The notes: generated by a model not told the origin, from the letters alone. Shown: positions 22,389 to 35,477, counted from the stretch's first letter. The stretch: 64,000 nt of DNA from Piper betle (GCA_033002965.1 JAURVB010012586.1:36790-100789), one strand, 5' to 3'. Program-made: numbers and translations.

Positions 22389-22971
22389 CAGATTTTATTT
22401 ATATGCACCTTGTTCATGTTAAATGATGGCTCAACTAAGCAATTCAGGTCATTTATACAGCCAGATATGTATACGATTGGAAATTTAATTTGTCCACCCA
22501 ATTAACATCAATATTATTGAAGATTTGGAGCCAATAAACTAATTACATCGTTCGTGCCTGTGAATTTTTTCTTTTTTTAAATGCAACATATGTGTGATTC
22601 TTGTATTTAATTTGATGGCGAGCGGGGAGCCCCATTATGAACGTGAGACGGCTCAGACGAGGACCAAATTGTTACGAGTTTATTATCAGAATAGTTTTTT
22701 TAAAAAATTTTTTATGAGTTACATAAGGAATAAACAAAGTTCATACCATGTTTTGTTGGAGTTCCCAGCTTTTTAATCACTCAGATCACAGCATATATAA
22801 GTCCGAAATCTTCTGGGCTTCCCGGAACAGCTCCCGGATCACCTCTATAACACCCAAATGCCCCCGAGAAAGGTCCCCTTGAAAGAGAGAATTAATGGTT
22901 GTTTTTCATGAAACAAGTTCCACACAACCATTATTGTGGTTCCACGGCTCTCATAGAGTCGACTTTGATCA
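22389..22971. other. Spacer between PMEI and the PPR gene
   Basis: Convergent 3' flanks of the two genes. No coding signal or repeat was recognised. Confidence 0.5.
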
Positions 22972-25232
22972 TCATCCATGATCAAATAAAGTATTACTGA
23001 TAATTTGAGATAGATTAGTATCATTCCTCATGACGGCATTTATTCTCTTCAATGTTTCACGAACATCTGTTGTCTTTGCTAAAAGTGAGTCATCGGCAGA
23101 GAAAGCATAAACCTGTTTGTTAACCTCAAGCCAACTATAGCCACGCTGCTTCACAACTCCTCTTTCTTTCATCAATTTCCTTATCCTCTCTACCCCACCC
23201 CATTCCCCTGCCTCCGCAAATATATTCGACAAGAGTACATAATTTGAAGTCTTCTGTGGTTCCAGTTCAAAAAGCCTTTCTGCTGCAATATTTGCGAGCT
23301 TCGGATTCTTATATATCCGGCATGCTCCAAGAAGAGCTCCCCATGTACTGGCATTAGCCTCAATTGGCATTTTCCCAACCAGTTCATAAGCTTCCTCTAG
23401 TCTCCCAGCACGACAAAGCAAATCAACTACACAAGTATAGTGTTCAGCTACAGGTTGGATGAAACGATCTCTTCTCATAGAGATGAACACTTGCATACCT
23501 AAATCGGTCAGTCCTGCATAAGTACAAGCAGATAAAACTCCGAGATATGAAACCTCATCCGGGCTGACTCCATTGACCTTCATCTCATCAAATATCTGAA
23601 TTGCATCCTCCCCTAGGCCATTTAAGGCATACCCTTGAATAAGGGAGTTCCATGACACAACATCAACTACCAGCATTTGCTTAAACACTTGTTTCGCTTT
23701 TGAGACCTTGCCACATTTTGAATACATAGCAATTAAAGCATTTTGCACATATATGTCAAAGGCAAAGCCAGTTTTAAATATAAGCTGGTGCAACTGTTTT
23801 CCAATCTCTAGGGCAGCAAGATTGGCACAGGAACTAAGACCACAAGCATATGTTGAGTGATCAGGCACTTTGCCATCCCTCTTCATCAGAACAAAATGCT
23901 TAAGTGCATCAATGTAGAATCCATTTTGAGTAAACCCTGAAACGAGCGAATTCCAAGAAACTACGTCCTTCTGATCCATCTCCGAAAACAACCTTGAGGC
24001 CTTTTCCATATCACCTATTTGAGCATAACCTGCAATCAGAGTATTCCATGATACTAGGTCCTTCTTTTGCATTTTCTTAAATAAGCTCACAGCATCATCC
24101 ATTCTCCCACACTGAGCATAGCCACCAATCATAGTATTCCAACATACAGTATCCCTACAATTCATTCCATTGAAGACAATCTTCGCTTCATCTATTCTCA
24201 TATTTTGAATATAGCCATGAATGATAGCTGTTTGAGCTGCAACATTTTCATACGGCATCTCAGATAGTAACTTTCTAGCCTTGTCAAGTGCCCCAATGCA
24301 GACAAATCCATTGATCATAGTAGTCCATGAGACAGACGACCTCTGAGGCATCTTCAGGAAAAGCTGGTAAGCATTTTCCACTTGCAAATTCTGCACATAA
24401 CCTGTAATCATAGCATTCCAGGCAACAACATTTCTTGAAGGCATCGCATCGAAGAACCTCCTCGCCTCATCCACCATCCCATATCGTGAATAAGCACTGA
24501 CCATGGTTACCCAAGACACGACATTCGGATGTGGAATTCTCAAAAGATCTCCCTCGCTCGATTCACATCACTCAATCGAGCAAATCCATCAAGCAAGAGA
24601 TTCCAAGAAACCACATCTTTCTCAGGCATCCACTCAAAGAACTCCAAAGCCAAGCTCACCTGCCCGTTCTGGGTATAACCAGCAAGCATCGAGTTATACG
24701 AAACAAGGGTCTTGGAAGGCATCCTCTCAAATAACTCCCTAGCCTCTCTAAACTTTTGCTTCTTCGCAAAACCCGCAATCATGGCATTCCAACAGACCTC
24801 ATCCCGGCTGTGATCAGGCAGCCTATCGAAAACTCTTGCCGCATTGTCAAGGTCCCCAACACGAGTATAGCAGGTGATCATCAACGCCCACGAATACTTG
24901 TCCCTCCTCGGCATTTCGTCGAACAGCTTAGCTGCGTCGTGCACGAGGTCGTTGTGCGAGTACCCGGCAATCATGCTGTTCCAAGAGGCCAAATTTCTTG
25001 CAGGCATTTCGTCGAACAGATTCCTGGCATCGAGAATCCGGCCGTTCTTGGCGTAGCCAGAGATCATGGCGTTGTAGGTGACAGTGTTGCGGCAGGCCAT
25101 AGATCGGAAGAGTTGGACGGCGTCGTCGATTCGGCCGCATTTGGAGAGGCGAGAGATTTCGGAATTGTGGTTGAAGAGGTGAGTGCCGGTCTCCGCCGCT
25201 AGCCTCGTCCTCATCGGCCATCGCTCGAGCAT
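22972..25232 (-). CDS. PLS-class PPR protein with E/E+ end, one frameshift
   Basis: Pentatricopeptide-repeat RNA-binding protein, probably acting in a plastid or mitochondrion on RNA editing or processing. Family knowledge: PLS-E proteins bind one base per repeat. The intronless frame starts at ATG 25232 (MLERWPMRTR) and ends at 22972, about 753 residues after correction. Many repeats of the form NVVSWNSMISGYxQNGxxxxAxxLFxxMPxR are visible, then HYTCVVDLLCRAGRLEEAY, the E motif with WGALLGACR and YVLLSNIFAEAGEW, and the E+ motif GYSWLEVNKQVYAFSADD. There is no DYW domain. The overall texture is like Arabidopsis At4g02750. Near 24540 the frame shifts by one base beside a TTTT run: RAREIF ends in a stop, and RIPHPNVVSWVTM continues in the next frame. 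One added T restores it. Confidence 0.88.
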
Positions 25233-26565
25233 TCGACGGCGGCGGTTGATCGGATTTCGGCACCGAGGCAAGGGAACAATGGCGGGAGGGGTAGACTTGT
25301 CACGCTATTTAATTTTACACGCGACATTTGAGATGTCTTCATCCTTCTAATAAAATTTTTAAGTTAAATTATGAGGATTTACGAATTAATCAATCGTAGA
25401 GAGATGCTGCATTCACCTAGTTTATACACTATTCACAAGTTGATGGTATTTCTTTTCTCAATGACTTAACTGGCCTCCATAGTTAAATTTGAATAGGAAG
25501 TTAATTTAAATTGGTTTGTGCTAAAATTCTATATTAAAAACCTAAACTGGCATAGCTGATTCATAATATAATAATAATAGTAATAATAATAATAATAAGG
25601 TTTGAGTTGGAGGAGATTTGGGTGCCCATTTCGGGCAGCCAATGTTTGCCTTCTATTCACAAGTTACCTCGTCTCTGCTTACGTGCCTGTGAAAAAAGGT
25701 CAGGGACAAAGGCCATAACTCTAAAACATGTTTTTTGAAATACGAAGACGAAATAAGATAAATAAGGAGCTGTTAAAATTCAAACCTCGCTTATAAAGCT
25801 TAGTAGTAGTAAACATGCATTCATAAATCATAAGCATTACTGGAAGGCGCTGTGCATATTCATTCTCTTTACGCACAAAGCATGTGTAAAAAAAACCCGA
25901 AAATTCATGGCTGGCAATTAATAGACCAACGTGGAAGATGTTCAGTTTACAAGTACGGTTGCCCATGCACCCGCGTGCACATTTGAGCTGAAAAAAAAAG
26001 AAAAAGAAAAAAAAGAAGATAAGGCTGCCTCCAGATAAAAACGAAGGCACAATTGCACATAACCAGCGGAAAGGCAATAAAAATTACAAGTAAACACTTG
26101 CTTACGCTGCTTAAAACACAATATGCAACCAAAAAAAAAGCATTTCCACCTGTGCAAAGACTTAGAATTCCCACTCCATGCTGGTTTCCACCATCTCCTT
26201 GAAAAAATTTAAAGAGGTAGAACCTTTCCACATGATCCATGTGCATTCTACAGCCCTTGCTGCCCAGAGTTTCCGTTCAGAGCATTAAAATGTAGCTCAC
26301 CTCAGGAAAACATCCAGTAACCAACCATAAAATTCAAGACAGTGTAGAAGCAACATACGACAGATAACAAACTCTGCATCGACTACGGTTTTTAAGTTGA
26401 CGACTACCTACGATATATTTTCCTCCTGCTCCTTAATAAGGCATCTTTCTTCTCCACATTCTTGTAGCTTGACCAAAAATGCTACGATAGAGGTTGCTGC
26501 TTCAGTCCTCTACATATTCCACATGACGGTCATTGAGAACAGGGCAAACATATAACCCAGTACAA
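25233..26565. other. Spacer between PPR start and PAT1 stop
   Basis: Contains the PPR promoter on its left side and the PAT1 3' flank on its right. A (AAT)n microsatellite is at about 25566-25600 and an A-rich tract at 25990-26015. No gene recognised. Confidence 0.5.
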
Positions 26566-29500
26566 TTAACTAGGTACAGTTTCTGAACTTATGTACCCAC
26601 CCACACCTCGGTAGCTACTGAAACCAGTCAAAGGAACAGATCTCTGAGCAAATTCAAGTAACTGCTTACGCTGGTTTACATTAGTATGTGGTAGGCTAGC
26701 ATGGAGCAGCTCAACAGGAAGCTCCCTACTTATGGCTTGAGCTTCTGATTCAATAGAACCAGCATTCGGAGCTTGCATAAGCAGTGACTGAATTATGCTC
26801 TCATACTTTCCCATGCAGTACTTAGTCATCAGACCAAAAAAGGAATCAAAAGAAGCCTGCCAAAGTGATCGATTAGAAGCACTAAAACTATCCACAGTGC
26901 GAGGGTGTGTCAGAAGATCAGTTGCCCTCTCAAGAACAGATTTAAGGATGATAGAAGCCCCATCTCCGGCAGAACTACCAAGTGGACGCAAAGGAGGTTG
27001 TTCAGGGGAGCACACAACAGCAGCAAGGCATGCACTCAATGCATTTAAATCCATGCCCTGAACACTCATAGAAACTGTTTTGGCAAGGTTTATTGATGTA
27101 TCTGCAGCGTTTGAGTCAGATGGAAGAATGCCAAATAAAAACCTCAGGTGATGGAAAATTGTCATACAAACAATCCGTGTGAGGTCACTTCCAGGATATA
27201 GCAATCGAAGGTAACGTGATAAAAGTTTTCGTCCTTTAGGAAGAGAAATTAGGCGCAGGAACACAAGATCATCATGTGGAGAAAACCCTTGCATCTGGTC
27301 AGACTTGCCTGGACTTAATGGATCCACCAATTGAAGAGAGGTTGCAAGACCCTCAAGAAGATTCTGACGCCTATGCCTCAACTGCATCGCACTGTCTTGT
27401 GGTTGGTTGAATTGGAGCAGTCGATCAATATCATCTACATCGAGCAGAAGGCATAGTCCATCCTCAATAGTAATTCTAGCTGCCAACATAGGCTCCTGCT
27501 CAAGAGGCTTTTCAGACACTTTTTCCTGTGCATTCTCACTGGCAGAAGATGGGGGATCAACCTCCAGGAGAGGGCGAGGCCTCCGAATGGAAGAGAACGG
27601 GAGCCTACCCAATGCATCAACCTGAAGATAAGCATGTGGTTCATTATTGGCTCGAGAACAGGAAGAAACATCTCTCAAGGATGTTGGACAGAAATGGTGT
27701 TTCAGACACATCTCAGAGGATTTTTGCAAGACAAGCTTGGTGATAATAATCATCTACATAAGGATCACTGCTGAAGGTCGCAGCGAGCTGCATTCGTAAA
27801 ATGCCCTCAATTTCCTCAGCAGACATGTATTTAGAACGAAATGAGGGCCACCCATTATCGTTTCTCTGACTGCTGCTATCAAAAGCCTCTTGAGAAAACC
27901 TAAAATTCTGCCTTCCTCGCTGTACTTGCCTTGATCTTTGGTCTCGAGGTTCAAGCATTCCATCCAACACTGGTTCATAGTTACTCATCAAGTTAGGAGG
28001 AGACTGGCGGTTCATTAGCTGAGGCTGCACAATAGGAAGGTTGGGGAATGTTGTTTGCACTTGATGTGGTCTCTGCTGACGCTGTTGTGGGTATAGCTGA
28101 GGGGGTATTAACCTATTATTATGGTGAAATAACTGTTGCCGCACCATATCGGCTAACAAGCTAGCCTGCGAGTAAGGTCTAGCATCACCAATCCAAGGGT
28201 CTCGTACTTGACTACTGAGAGGTAGGTCTGTGGAGCTTGTTTGATGCAAGTTTCCACCATATGAATATCCAAGTGAAGGTACACCTGGCACATGGAGCTG
28301 AGGGCCAGATAAGGGAGAAACATTGGCCACTGAATGTGGGGAGTGCTGTCCATTTGCAAAAGATGGATTTGCCCAATGGTGTGAACGATTGGGTGAAAAC
28401 TGTGATTGACCACCAGGGGGAGAATAAGAAGTTATTGATGGCCTAGGCACAAGAATTGGCTCTCTGAGGCTTTGCGGCGGAAATTGCTTAGAAGGATAGG
28501 AAGAAGTTCTGTGCAATGGTTTGGAGTCAACGATTCTGTCAAAGCCACTGTGCGGCTGGGAGGACCAGTGTTTACCATCTTCAACAGTCTGATCTTGCCA
28601 ATTAGAAAACTCTAGCTCCTGTGACCAATCTGCAGGCAATGAACCTGAAACCAAATTGACATATACTTAAATGTAGACCATCCAAATTAAAAGAAAATCC
28701 AAATGCATATAACGTCTGCATTTAATGACACCACAATAGTTAAAACGAGATTTTCAGTAGGCTATCTGGACTTACTTTCTCTAGAAACAGGCTTCTTACC
28801 GCGAACAGAGCCTGGAATCCTTTGTTCACTCCCAACTCTGTTAAACTGAAGGATACCAATTTGTCAGCCATCTACTATATCAGACGAAAGTACCAAAATG
28901 AGCATGAAACCAATGAAACAAAGGGTTCAAACACCTCTAGGAAATAGGGAATATATAAAAATATTGCAGTCTTATCACTCAAAGAATGGATTACAACAAA
29001 GAATCACAGAAAACTGCACAATTATTTATCACATAACAATGAAAAAGAGAGACTAGAACAAAAACTATAATTCCCGTCGAGAGCAGGTAAAGAAGATAAC
29101 CTTTGCAAAAACACTTGTTAGATTATCGACATCATATGATGAATCCAAGCTTTCAACCTGCATATAACAAAGTTCATCAAGTAAGATAGTAAATTTTAAT
29201 GTGTAAACCTAAGGAAAAAGAAAAACATGAATCTGACACATCTCAATTAAGTTTTATTTGTAAAAATGGCATAAACAGCTGAAGATTTTTTTTTTTAAAT
29301 GTAAGAAAATCACACTAAAAGACTAACATCTTTGCAGATTGAGCTCCTCCTTTTTAATTTTTTTTTAAAAAAAGCCAGAAAACAAAACAAATACTATGGA
29401 TTTCTCATGAGAAGCTGCAAAGTGTAACATAGACCAATAGTTATAACCATAAAAATCAAAACGCTACTAACTGGTTGAATAGAAGTTATCTTCATTCAAT

Positions 29501-31396
29501 CAAGATTGTCTCTCCATTTAAAAGAGGGTTCAAAAATTGGGAAAATTTTGGTTCTTAAGCGGATTCTATGAGAAACAGCAATATCTAATATGGGCCGCAC
29601 GATCAGATAAACAGTGAGTAAACATCAAAACTGCAAAGCGTCTCAACCAGCTGCCGGTCTCTTCGGCCTTCTTCCTCATTTCTCCAAAGTTGTTTCTCGT
29701 CTATCCCACAAATTGCTACACATTTATAATCTTCTTCTTGAAGCTTAATTTTTCCCCCAACAAACTGTTTTAGGGTCCTCAAATAGATTTTAAATTTATT
29801 TCCTTAAACAAATTCTACACTGCAGAAAATCAAAGGTACCCTAGCTTATAGCTTGCTGTGTGTGTGATGCTTTGAGATTGGTGTCTCTGATTCTCAACCA
29901 GACTTAAAAATCAAACCTTTCATAGCTTAATAACCTTCTGCAACCAAGTAGCAACTGTACTCCATACCAACGCTTTTCCAATAGCCATCCTCCACCCCCC
30001 TGCTTTTCTTCCATTTCTATTTTCCCAATCAAAATTGCACTTATAGCCATAGGAAGCATGGGTCGCGTGACCATCTTTTTAAAATCTTTATCATTGTTAA
30101 AAAGGTATATAATACTAGATCCTCTTCTTTTTGAGCAAAGGCGTCCAGTTGAAGATGGGCTATGGGGTGGATGGCAAGACGCCCAGATGCTTGTGAAGCA
30201 AACGGGCTGTTGGATCAAATCCATGGTCTTCATTCATCGTAGCAGATTTTATGAAAAACCGCATTAAGCTGTTACTAAGGCTCTCTTAAAAATTTCATAT
30301 CAGTGTCAGTTCCTTAAAACCTTCATGATATATATACAAACTATAAAGCCCACCAAGTTGTAAAAATATTCCTCAACGTAAATCTAAATCCTACAGCATC
30401 CTTATACAAATGGAGAACATATATATGAAAATGCGACAAGCAATATTTGCATAAAAGCTTACAACATAATTGACCCCAAATCCATATAAAGTTAATTAAA
30501 ACCATTAATATATGGGTCACCGGAAACACACAGCTTTGGGGCTAAAAAAGAGGCATGAGTAAAATCAGATCATTTTTCCTGGCTATCAACGTCACACAAC
30601 CAAGATTTTGCATCAAAATGTGAAATAAGATACAGAAAACCTAGCAAGTTAGCAGATGTGGAAAACTCACCCCATCCCCGTCCTCCAAAGCAGAGAACTG
30701 ACACTCATCATCATTGGAATTTAACAAACCGGCATCACCATCCTCGTCCTCAAGCCCACCCAGCTCAACTTCCTCCACGGCCTCCTTCCCAAAGAATGCA
30801 TACTGGGATGCATCAAAGCGTGCAGGCTCTGCTAATCAAAACAAAAAACAAAAACAATTAAATAATGTGACATGAAAAAAAAGAGAACCACTAGGAAGGC
30901 AATAATAGTGCCGATTATGAGATCAGACAAAAAGAGCACATACATGCTCCCAAATAAAATACACAACCAGAAATACGATAAGCACGAAAATTTGAAACCA
31001 AATGCTTACATAAGGAACGGACGCATCCTATTCCAGGTGCATGACAACAAAAAACCAAACTCTCTTCCAAATTTGCAATTTGTTTAATAACACACAAAAC
31101 ATTATAACGATGTATTCCCAATCTGAAACAACAAGTCGCTTCGATGATATATCAACCTCAAATGAAAAAAGAAAAAAACAAATCCCAAATCTTCATCAAA
31201 TCAACATTGGAACAACACATCTACCAAATCTTGATCGAACAGTACCCATTCGGAACCTAGCTAAATCAACAACACCAAAACGAAAAATAAAAAAATAAAA
31301 AAATAAAAAAATAAAAAGAGATAAGTACAGACCAGCAGGAAAGGCTTGGAAATCTCTTGATTCTGGACCAACACCTTCGCCGTCAATCCTCTCCAT
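26566..31396 (-). CDS. PAT1: PAT1 homologue, mRNA decapping activator, 5 exons
   Basis: PAT1 links deadenylated mRNA to LSM1-7 and the decapping enzyme in cytoplasmic P-bodies. Exons (minus strand): 31396-31333, 30828-30671, 29157-29101, 28845-28776, 28644-26566, with consistent GT-AG junctions and phases, about 808 residues. Seen: an N-terminal acidic segment with [11 protein letters not shown] and VEELGGLED-like text, a Pro/Gln-rich middle, [19 protein letters not shown] followed by [98 protein letters not shown] and the alpha-helical C-terminal half. One lesion: in the A run at 27721-27726, between CLAK and SSEMCLKHH, the frame changes by one base (one extra A, or two missing). Everything else is well preserved, so an assembly error is likely. 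Confidence 0.92.
31280..31316. repeat. A-rich heptamer microsatellite in PAT1 intron 1
   Basis: About four copies of AAAAAAT in tandem, close to the 3' end of the first exon of PAT1. Of no coding consequence. Confidence 0.8.
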
Positions 31397-34245
31397 AGAA
31401 ACCAATCACCGGCGCAATTTCCAACGCCAAATCGGAGGATTAGAAAACTCGCAACAGTTTCCAAGCCTAGCAATTACACGAAAATTGGGTGTGCCAAGAT
31501 TCGCATTATCTCTCCCTCAAACGTAACGAAGTCGGGAGAAAACCCTAAGAGAGAGAGGGGTTGGATGGAGAGGATGCCATGGCCGGTTGCTTATTGAATT
31601 GTTACTACAGCTAATAAAAAAAACGTATATATTATTTTTTAAAAAACATACAATTATTTATCTAATGTAATTGATATCGTTAGGTTTGAAAAAAACGTTT
31701 ATTTGTGAAATCATATGTTAAATGGATAATCTGATTGGGCAAAACCATAAAATCTCTAGTTATCATAGTTATAGCCTAAATAATGATGAAAGTTATCTAT
31801 TTTGGTGGGGATCTTGTTCATAAAAAGAATAGGATGTTGTGTGGGTCCACGCGAGAGGCCATCCACATGGTTCACTAAATACTTCCATCAATTTATGGTG
31901 CAACAAGTTGATTTATTATTATTTTTAAAATAAAAAACAAATTGATTTATTAATAAAGAGTGGATAAGGATTGATCATATACGTATCTATCGTCAACACA
32001 AATTTCCGAGCAAATATCCTCAGCAAGTTTTTTGTGTTTTTTGCACGTATATAACTTGCTAATGTGGAATTTGAATGAGGATATGGCTTGATAAGAACGG
32101 AAAATTAGAGTAATTGTGCACCCACCCCAATCCGGATATTGTTTGTGAGGACCGGTAGCTATCATGATAAGTTGGCCAACAGCAATAAGCAGGTAATATT
32201 TGGCATTAGGATCGAAGTTTGGTCCCGTTTCATACAACAAGATTAAAAGGACAAGAGAAGGGAACGACTTTTGGCTGGTCATGATCAATCATGGATTTGT
32301 GTCTCTCTCAACTCAGCTCATCAATCCCTTAGCAGGCCACACATGGCCCCAAGTTCTCTTCTTCCTCTGGCGTGTTAGTGTCGAATTTTCTTTTTTTGTG
32401 TGTGTCATAATTCACTCAACAAAGTCTTACACATCATGAATTTTTTCGTATCAGATTAAAGAAAGTTTGCACCAAATACGCTTGGTTCATCTTATCTGGG
32501 CTGATGGGATTTTAAGAAACAGATGGAGCAAGTGCAAGATGTTGTAAGCAACGGGGCAGTGGAAAAAAGTCTAATTAAATACCACCGACCATGCAATACT
32601 GCCCACATGTACAATGAAATTTATATACCGGCTATTTGACTTGTCAGTGAAAGATATATTCATGGCTCAGACCACATGACGCAAGAGAACAATAATTAGG
32701 ACACGGGTGGATCCATATATATGCGGAAATATATCAAAGTGTAAGATTTAAAATTAAAAAAGTGAGAATTGGGTTTTAAAGTAAAAGTGAATATATAGAA
32801 ACGGATTAATTCTCACGCAAATGACATATCTTATACCAAGATTCAAAGGACACAATCTGACCTAACTTCTCCACTTCATGTTTCACGACACTTGTGATTG
32901 TCTTTGCCATTGGAGGATGGGCATGCACTAGCACAAAGAAGGGGCTTGCCTGCTTTCCACAAAATCCACCAAAAAGAAGGAAAAAGGGGAAAAAAAAGTT
33001 AGCTTTTGCTTTAGAATGAAGCAAAGTAAAAGGAAAACCAGTTAAAATGGTGCTGATTGAGCAGGGCATCATAAAAAGTTTTGACCAAGCATATTTTTTG
33101 AAGTGCCTCATAAAAGCTCTGGACTTGGGTAGTAGGAAAATTTGTTGGATTTATGTTGCACTATATTTGGATTTATCGGTAACTTGTATATAAGTTAATA
33201 AGAAAGTCTTATTTTTGAATTAACTTTTAGATTAAAAAACTTGTAAAATAAATTTTAAGTCCCTTAGGAGTTTAGATGGCTCAACTGGTTAGTTTTGGTA
33301 TTGCATCTGTCTGTCCCAAATTAAAATCTTTTAAAACTTCATGTGGCTAACATGTTATGAAGGGGAAAATTTCCAGGTGTCGAGGGGAGGGGAGGATTCG
33401 AATAATATGATGTATGAAGGGGGAAATTATTAGGTTTATCTCACGTTATATTATGAAGTGACTGATAACTTGTATATAAGAAAATAAGAAAGTCTTATTC
33501 TTTAAGTTATTTTATATTAAAAAAACCCGTAAAATTTATTGCAAGTTTTATTTTGCAAATGAAAAACTCACCACCGGGAATTAAAAAAATTAAAGTTTGT
33601 TCACCCTGTAGTTTCATGCATGTAACATTAACACTTCACCCGGCAACAATGCTGAGTCAATACTTGTATCTTAAGTTTTTAACAATAACCAGCTTTTTGC
33701 ACCATGCCAACATTCTTCCGGGCACTATTCAGGCACTATTCAGGCACTATTCATGTTCAGACCTTACCATATCCTGTGATTTGAATTAAGTGGTACATCG
33801 ATCAGAGCATGTCTTTTTTTCTACAAGCCGGCAATTAACAATTGCTAATCAATCATCCATCCTTTATTTCTGATGATGATAATAATTAATGCTTCCGTTC
33901 CTCCGCTGTTTCACTTTCATTTTCATCAATAATTAATAACGACATCGATCTTTGCAGTCTGTGTCGCCTTTTTGTTTCAAAACAGACAGCGTGCATTATT
34001 ACAAGCACAGAGAGTTCAGTTGATTTACTTTGCTAATATGCATCAAATTAGTCATCTCATTTGATGAATTGATCTTAACAAGTCTTGTTTAATCGCTTCA
34101 CGCGAAGCAACTCTCACAAGCTAAACCAAAATATATAAACAGAAGAACCCGAAAATTTTGACGCCATTTGGACATAAGAGTCGCGTCAAAGTTATATGAA
34201 GTTTGAGAAAAAGCACTAGTGCTGCACCTGCCTGCGTCCTAATCA
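31397..34245. other. PAT1 5' flank and long spacer
   Basis: The first 200 bases are the leader and promoter of PAT1, with a GA-rich run around 31545-31560 on the complement of CT. The rest is AT-rich. Bases about 33175-33260 and 33455-33545 are imperfect direct copies sharing AACTTGTATATAAG and AAGAAAGTCTTATT. An 11-bp unit GGCACTATTCA is repeated three times at 33721-33753. I found no supported gene. Confidence 0.5.
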
Positions 34246-34261
34246 GGACTCGCCATGGTCA

Positions 34262-34380
34262 TAAATCGGAATCGGAATCGGAATCGGTTTTCCAGTGAAT
34301 CGGAATCGGAATCGGAATCGGTCTGAATCGGCCAAGAATCGGTTCAGTTGAATCGGTCCAAATTAATTTAATCGGTCATA
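34262..34380 (+). repeat. Left AATCGG hexamer array of hAT copy C
   Basis: Eight or more head-to-tail or near-adjacent AATCGG units, in two runs of four followed by spaced single units. All share one orientation and face the element interior. The array on the other side is in the complementary sense, so the two could pair into a long stem. Confidence 0.9.
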
Positions 34381-34655
34381 TATAATAATTTGACAATTTA
34401 TAATATAAATATATTAAAATTAGGTATTGATGTTATTTTGATATTATTCTGTATATTATAGTTTCTGATATTTTTAAATATTTTTTAAGATTTTTTTTAA
34501 ATTATTTAGAATTAATTATTATTTTTGACTCGAGTTAGACTCGAGTCAACTTTTAATTACGAGAATGCCACTCTTTACCCCCGCCGCCGCCGCCGGCCGC
34601 CGGCCCGGTCGGCGGCGAGTCTCGAGGCGGCGATGTCGGAGGATGTCGGCGGCCC

Positions 34656-34719
34656 GCAGCCGGCGGCGAGGCGGCCAGGAGCGGCCTGCAGCCGGCGGCG
34701 AGGCGGCCAGGAGCGACGG
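34656..34719 (+). repeat. 32-bp GC-rich tandem repeat in copy C
   Basis: Two adjacent copies (34656-34687 and 34688-34719) of a unit starting GCAGCCGGCGGCGAGGCGGC, nearly identical. It may have arisen by slippage in the GC-rich core. Confidence 0.85.
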
Positions 34720-35011
34720 CGAGTCGGCGGCGAGTCGCGGCGATTCGTGCGTCACAGCCCGATTCGGTCCGGCCACACTTCGGCGGCGACGTTGCGAGGT
34801 CGGCGGCGAGGTCGGTAGCCCGGTCGGCGGCGAGCCCGGAGTCGGGGAGCACGGCGGAGGGCGGAAACGGGGCGGCGGCGGGCGGACGAGCGGCGGCGGC
34901 GCGGGGGGGGCGGGTTTGATTTTAGGTTTTTAAAATCCAAATTACCATTTTACCCATGCTTAAATGATTTAATAAAAATCATACCTAGGGTATTTTAGTA
35001 ATTTCATTAAA

Positions 35012-35190
35012 AAAACCGATTCCGATTTAAATCGGCCGATTCCGATTCCGAGTTAAATCGGTCGGAATCGGCCGAACTCGGCCGATTCCGAGGCCGATTC
35101 GGGGCCGACCGAGTCGGCCCCGAAATCGGATCGGCATCGCGCCGATCCGATTTAAATCGGCCGATTCCGCACGGAATCGGCCGATTCGTG
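35012..35190 (-). repeat. Right CCGATT array of hAT copy C
   Basis: Dense CCGATT/ATCGGCC units, including short palindromes such as AATCGGCCGATT. It mirrors the left array and ends six bases before the terminal sequence. Confidence 0.9.
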
Positions 35191-35429
35191 CAACAGTGGG
35201 ACTCGCCCGTTTTTTGAACTTGCTTGCGAGATCGTATTAAGGCATTCACAAATACCAAAAGCAAATAGCATACGGTTATTTCTAATTACACCTTAATCAT
35301 TTTTATTTTTTGAAAAAGTTAAGAAAGCCCGAGTAATTCGAATCCTAGGGAGGGGTTTAAATATGCAAATTGTTCATTTGTTTCATTTTTCATGCCGTAC
35401 TCACATTAGAAGGTGGCCTTAACACGATC

Positions 35430-35445
35430 CCTCGAGTAATAAGAA

Positions 35446-35477
<32 letters not shown>

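Larger units (their letters stand above)
34254..35198 (-). mobile_element. ATCGG-rich hAT element, copy C (945 bp), youngest-looking copy
   Basis: Perfect 8-bp target duplication GGACTCGC on both sides (34246-34253 and 35199-35206). The left end is CATGGTCATA; the right end reads inward as CACTGTTGCACGAATCGG, so the element lies in the opposite sense to copies A and B. Both subterminal regions are arrays of AATCGG or its complement. The core (34575-34915) is extremely GC-rich, homologous to the cores of A and B, and contains a 32-bp tandem repeat. It lacks the acidic coding tail present in A and B. It has long open frames on both strands, but these are low-complexity Arg/Ala/Pro runs and I do not call them genes. 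Confidence 0.9.

Noticed and set aside
24756..25202. Plus-strand 148-codon frame
   Set aside because: Antisense shadow of the PPR coding region, produced by its repeat structure.
32806..33111. Minus-strand 101-codon frame
   Set aside because: AT-rich, no codon bias and no similarity to a known family.
34525..34933. Overlapping long open frames on both strands in the GC-rich core of hAT copy C
   Set aside because: Low-complexity Arg/Ala/Pro/Gly text caused by base composition inside a transposon; frames are open in several registers at once and share no family motif.
34262..35190. AATCGG arrays as telomeric, centromeric or CRISPR-like repeats
   Set aside because: They lie just inside transposon ends with target duplications and recur at the same place in three copies; there are no spacers and no satellite-length array.
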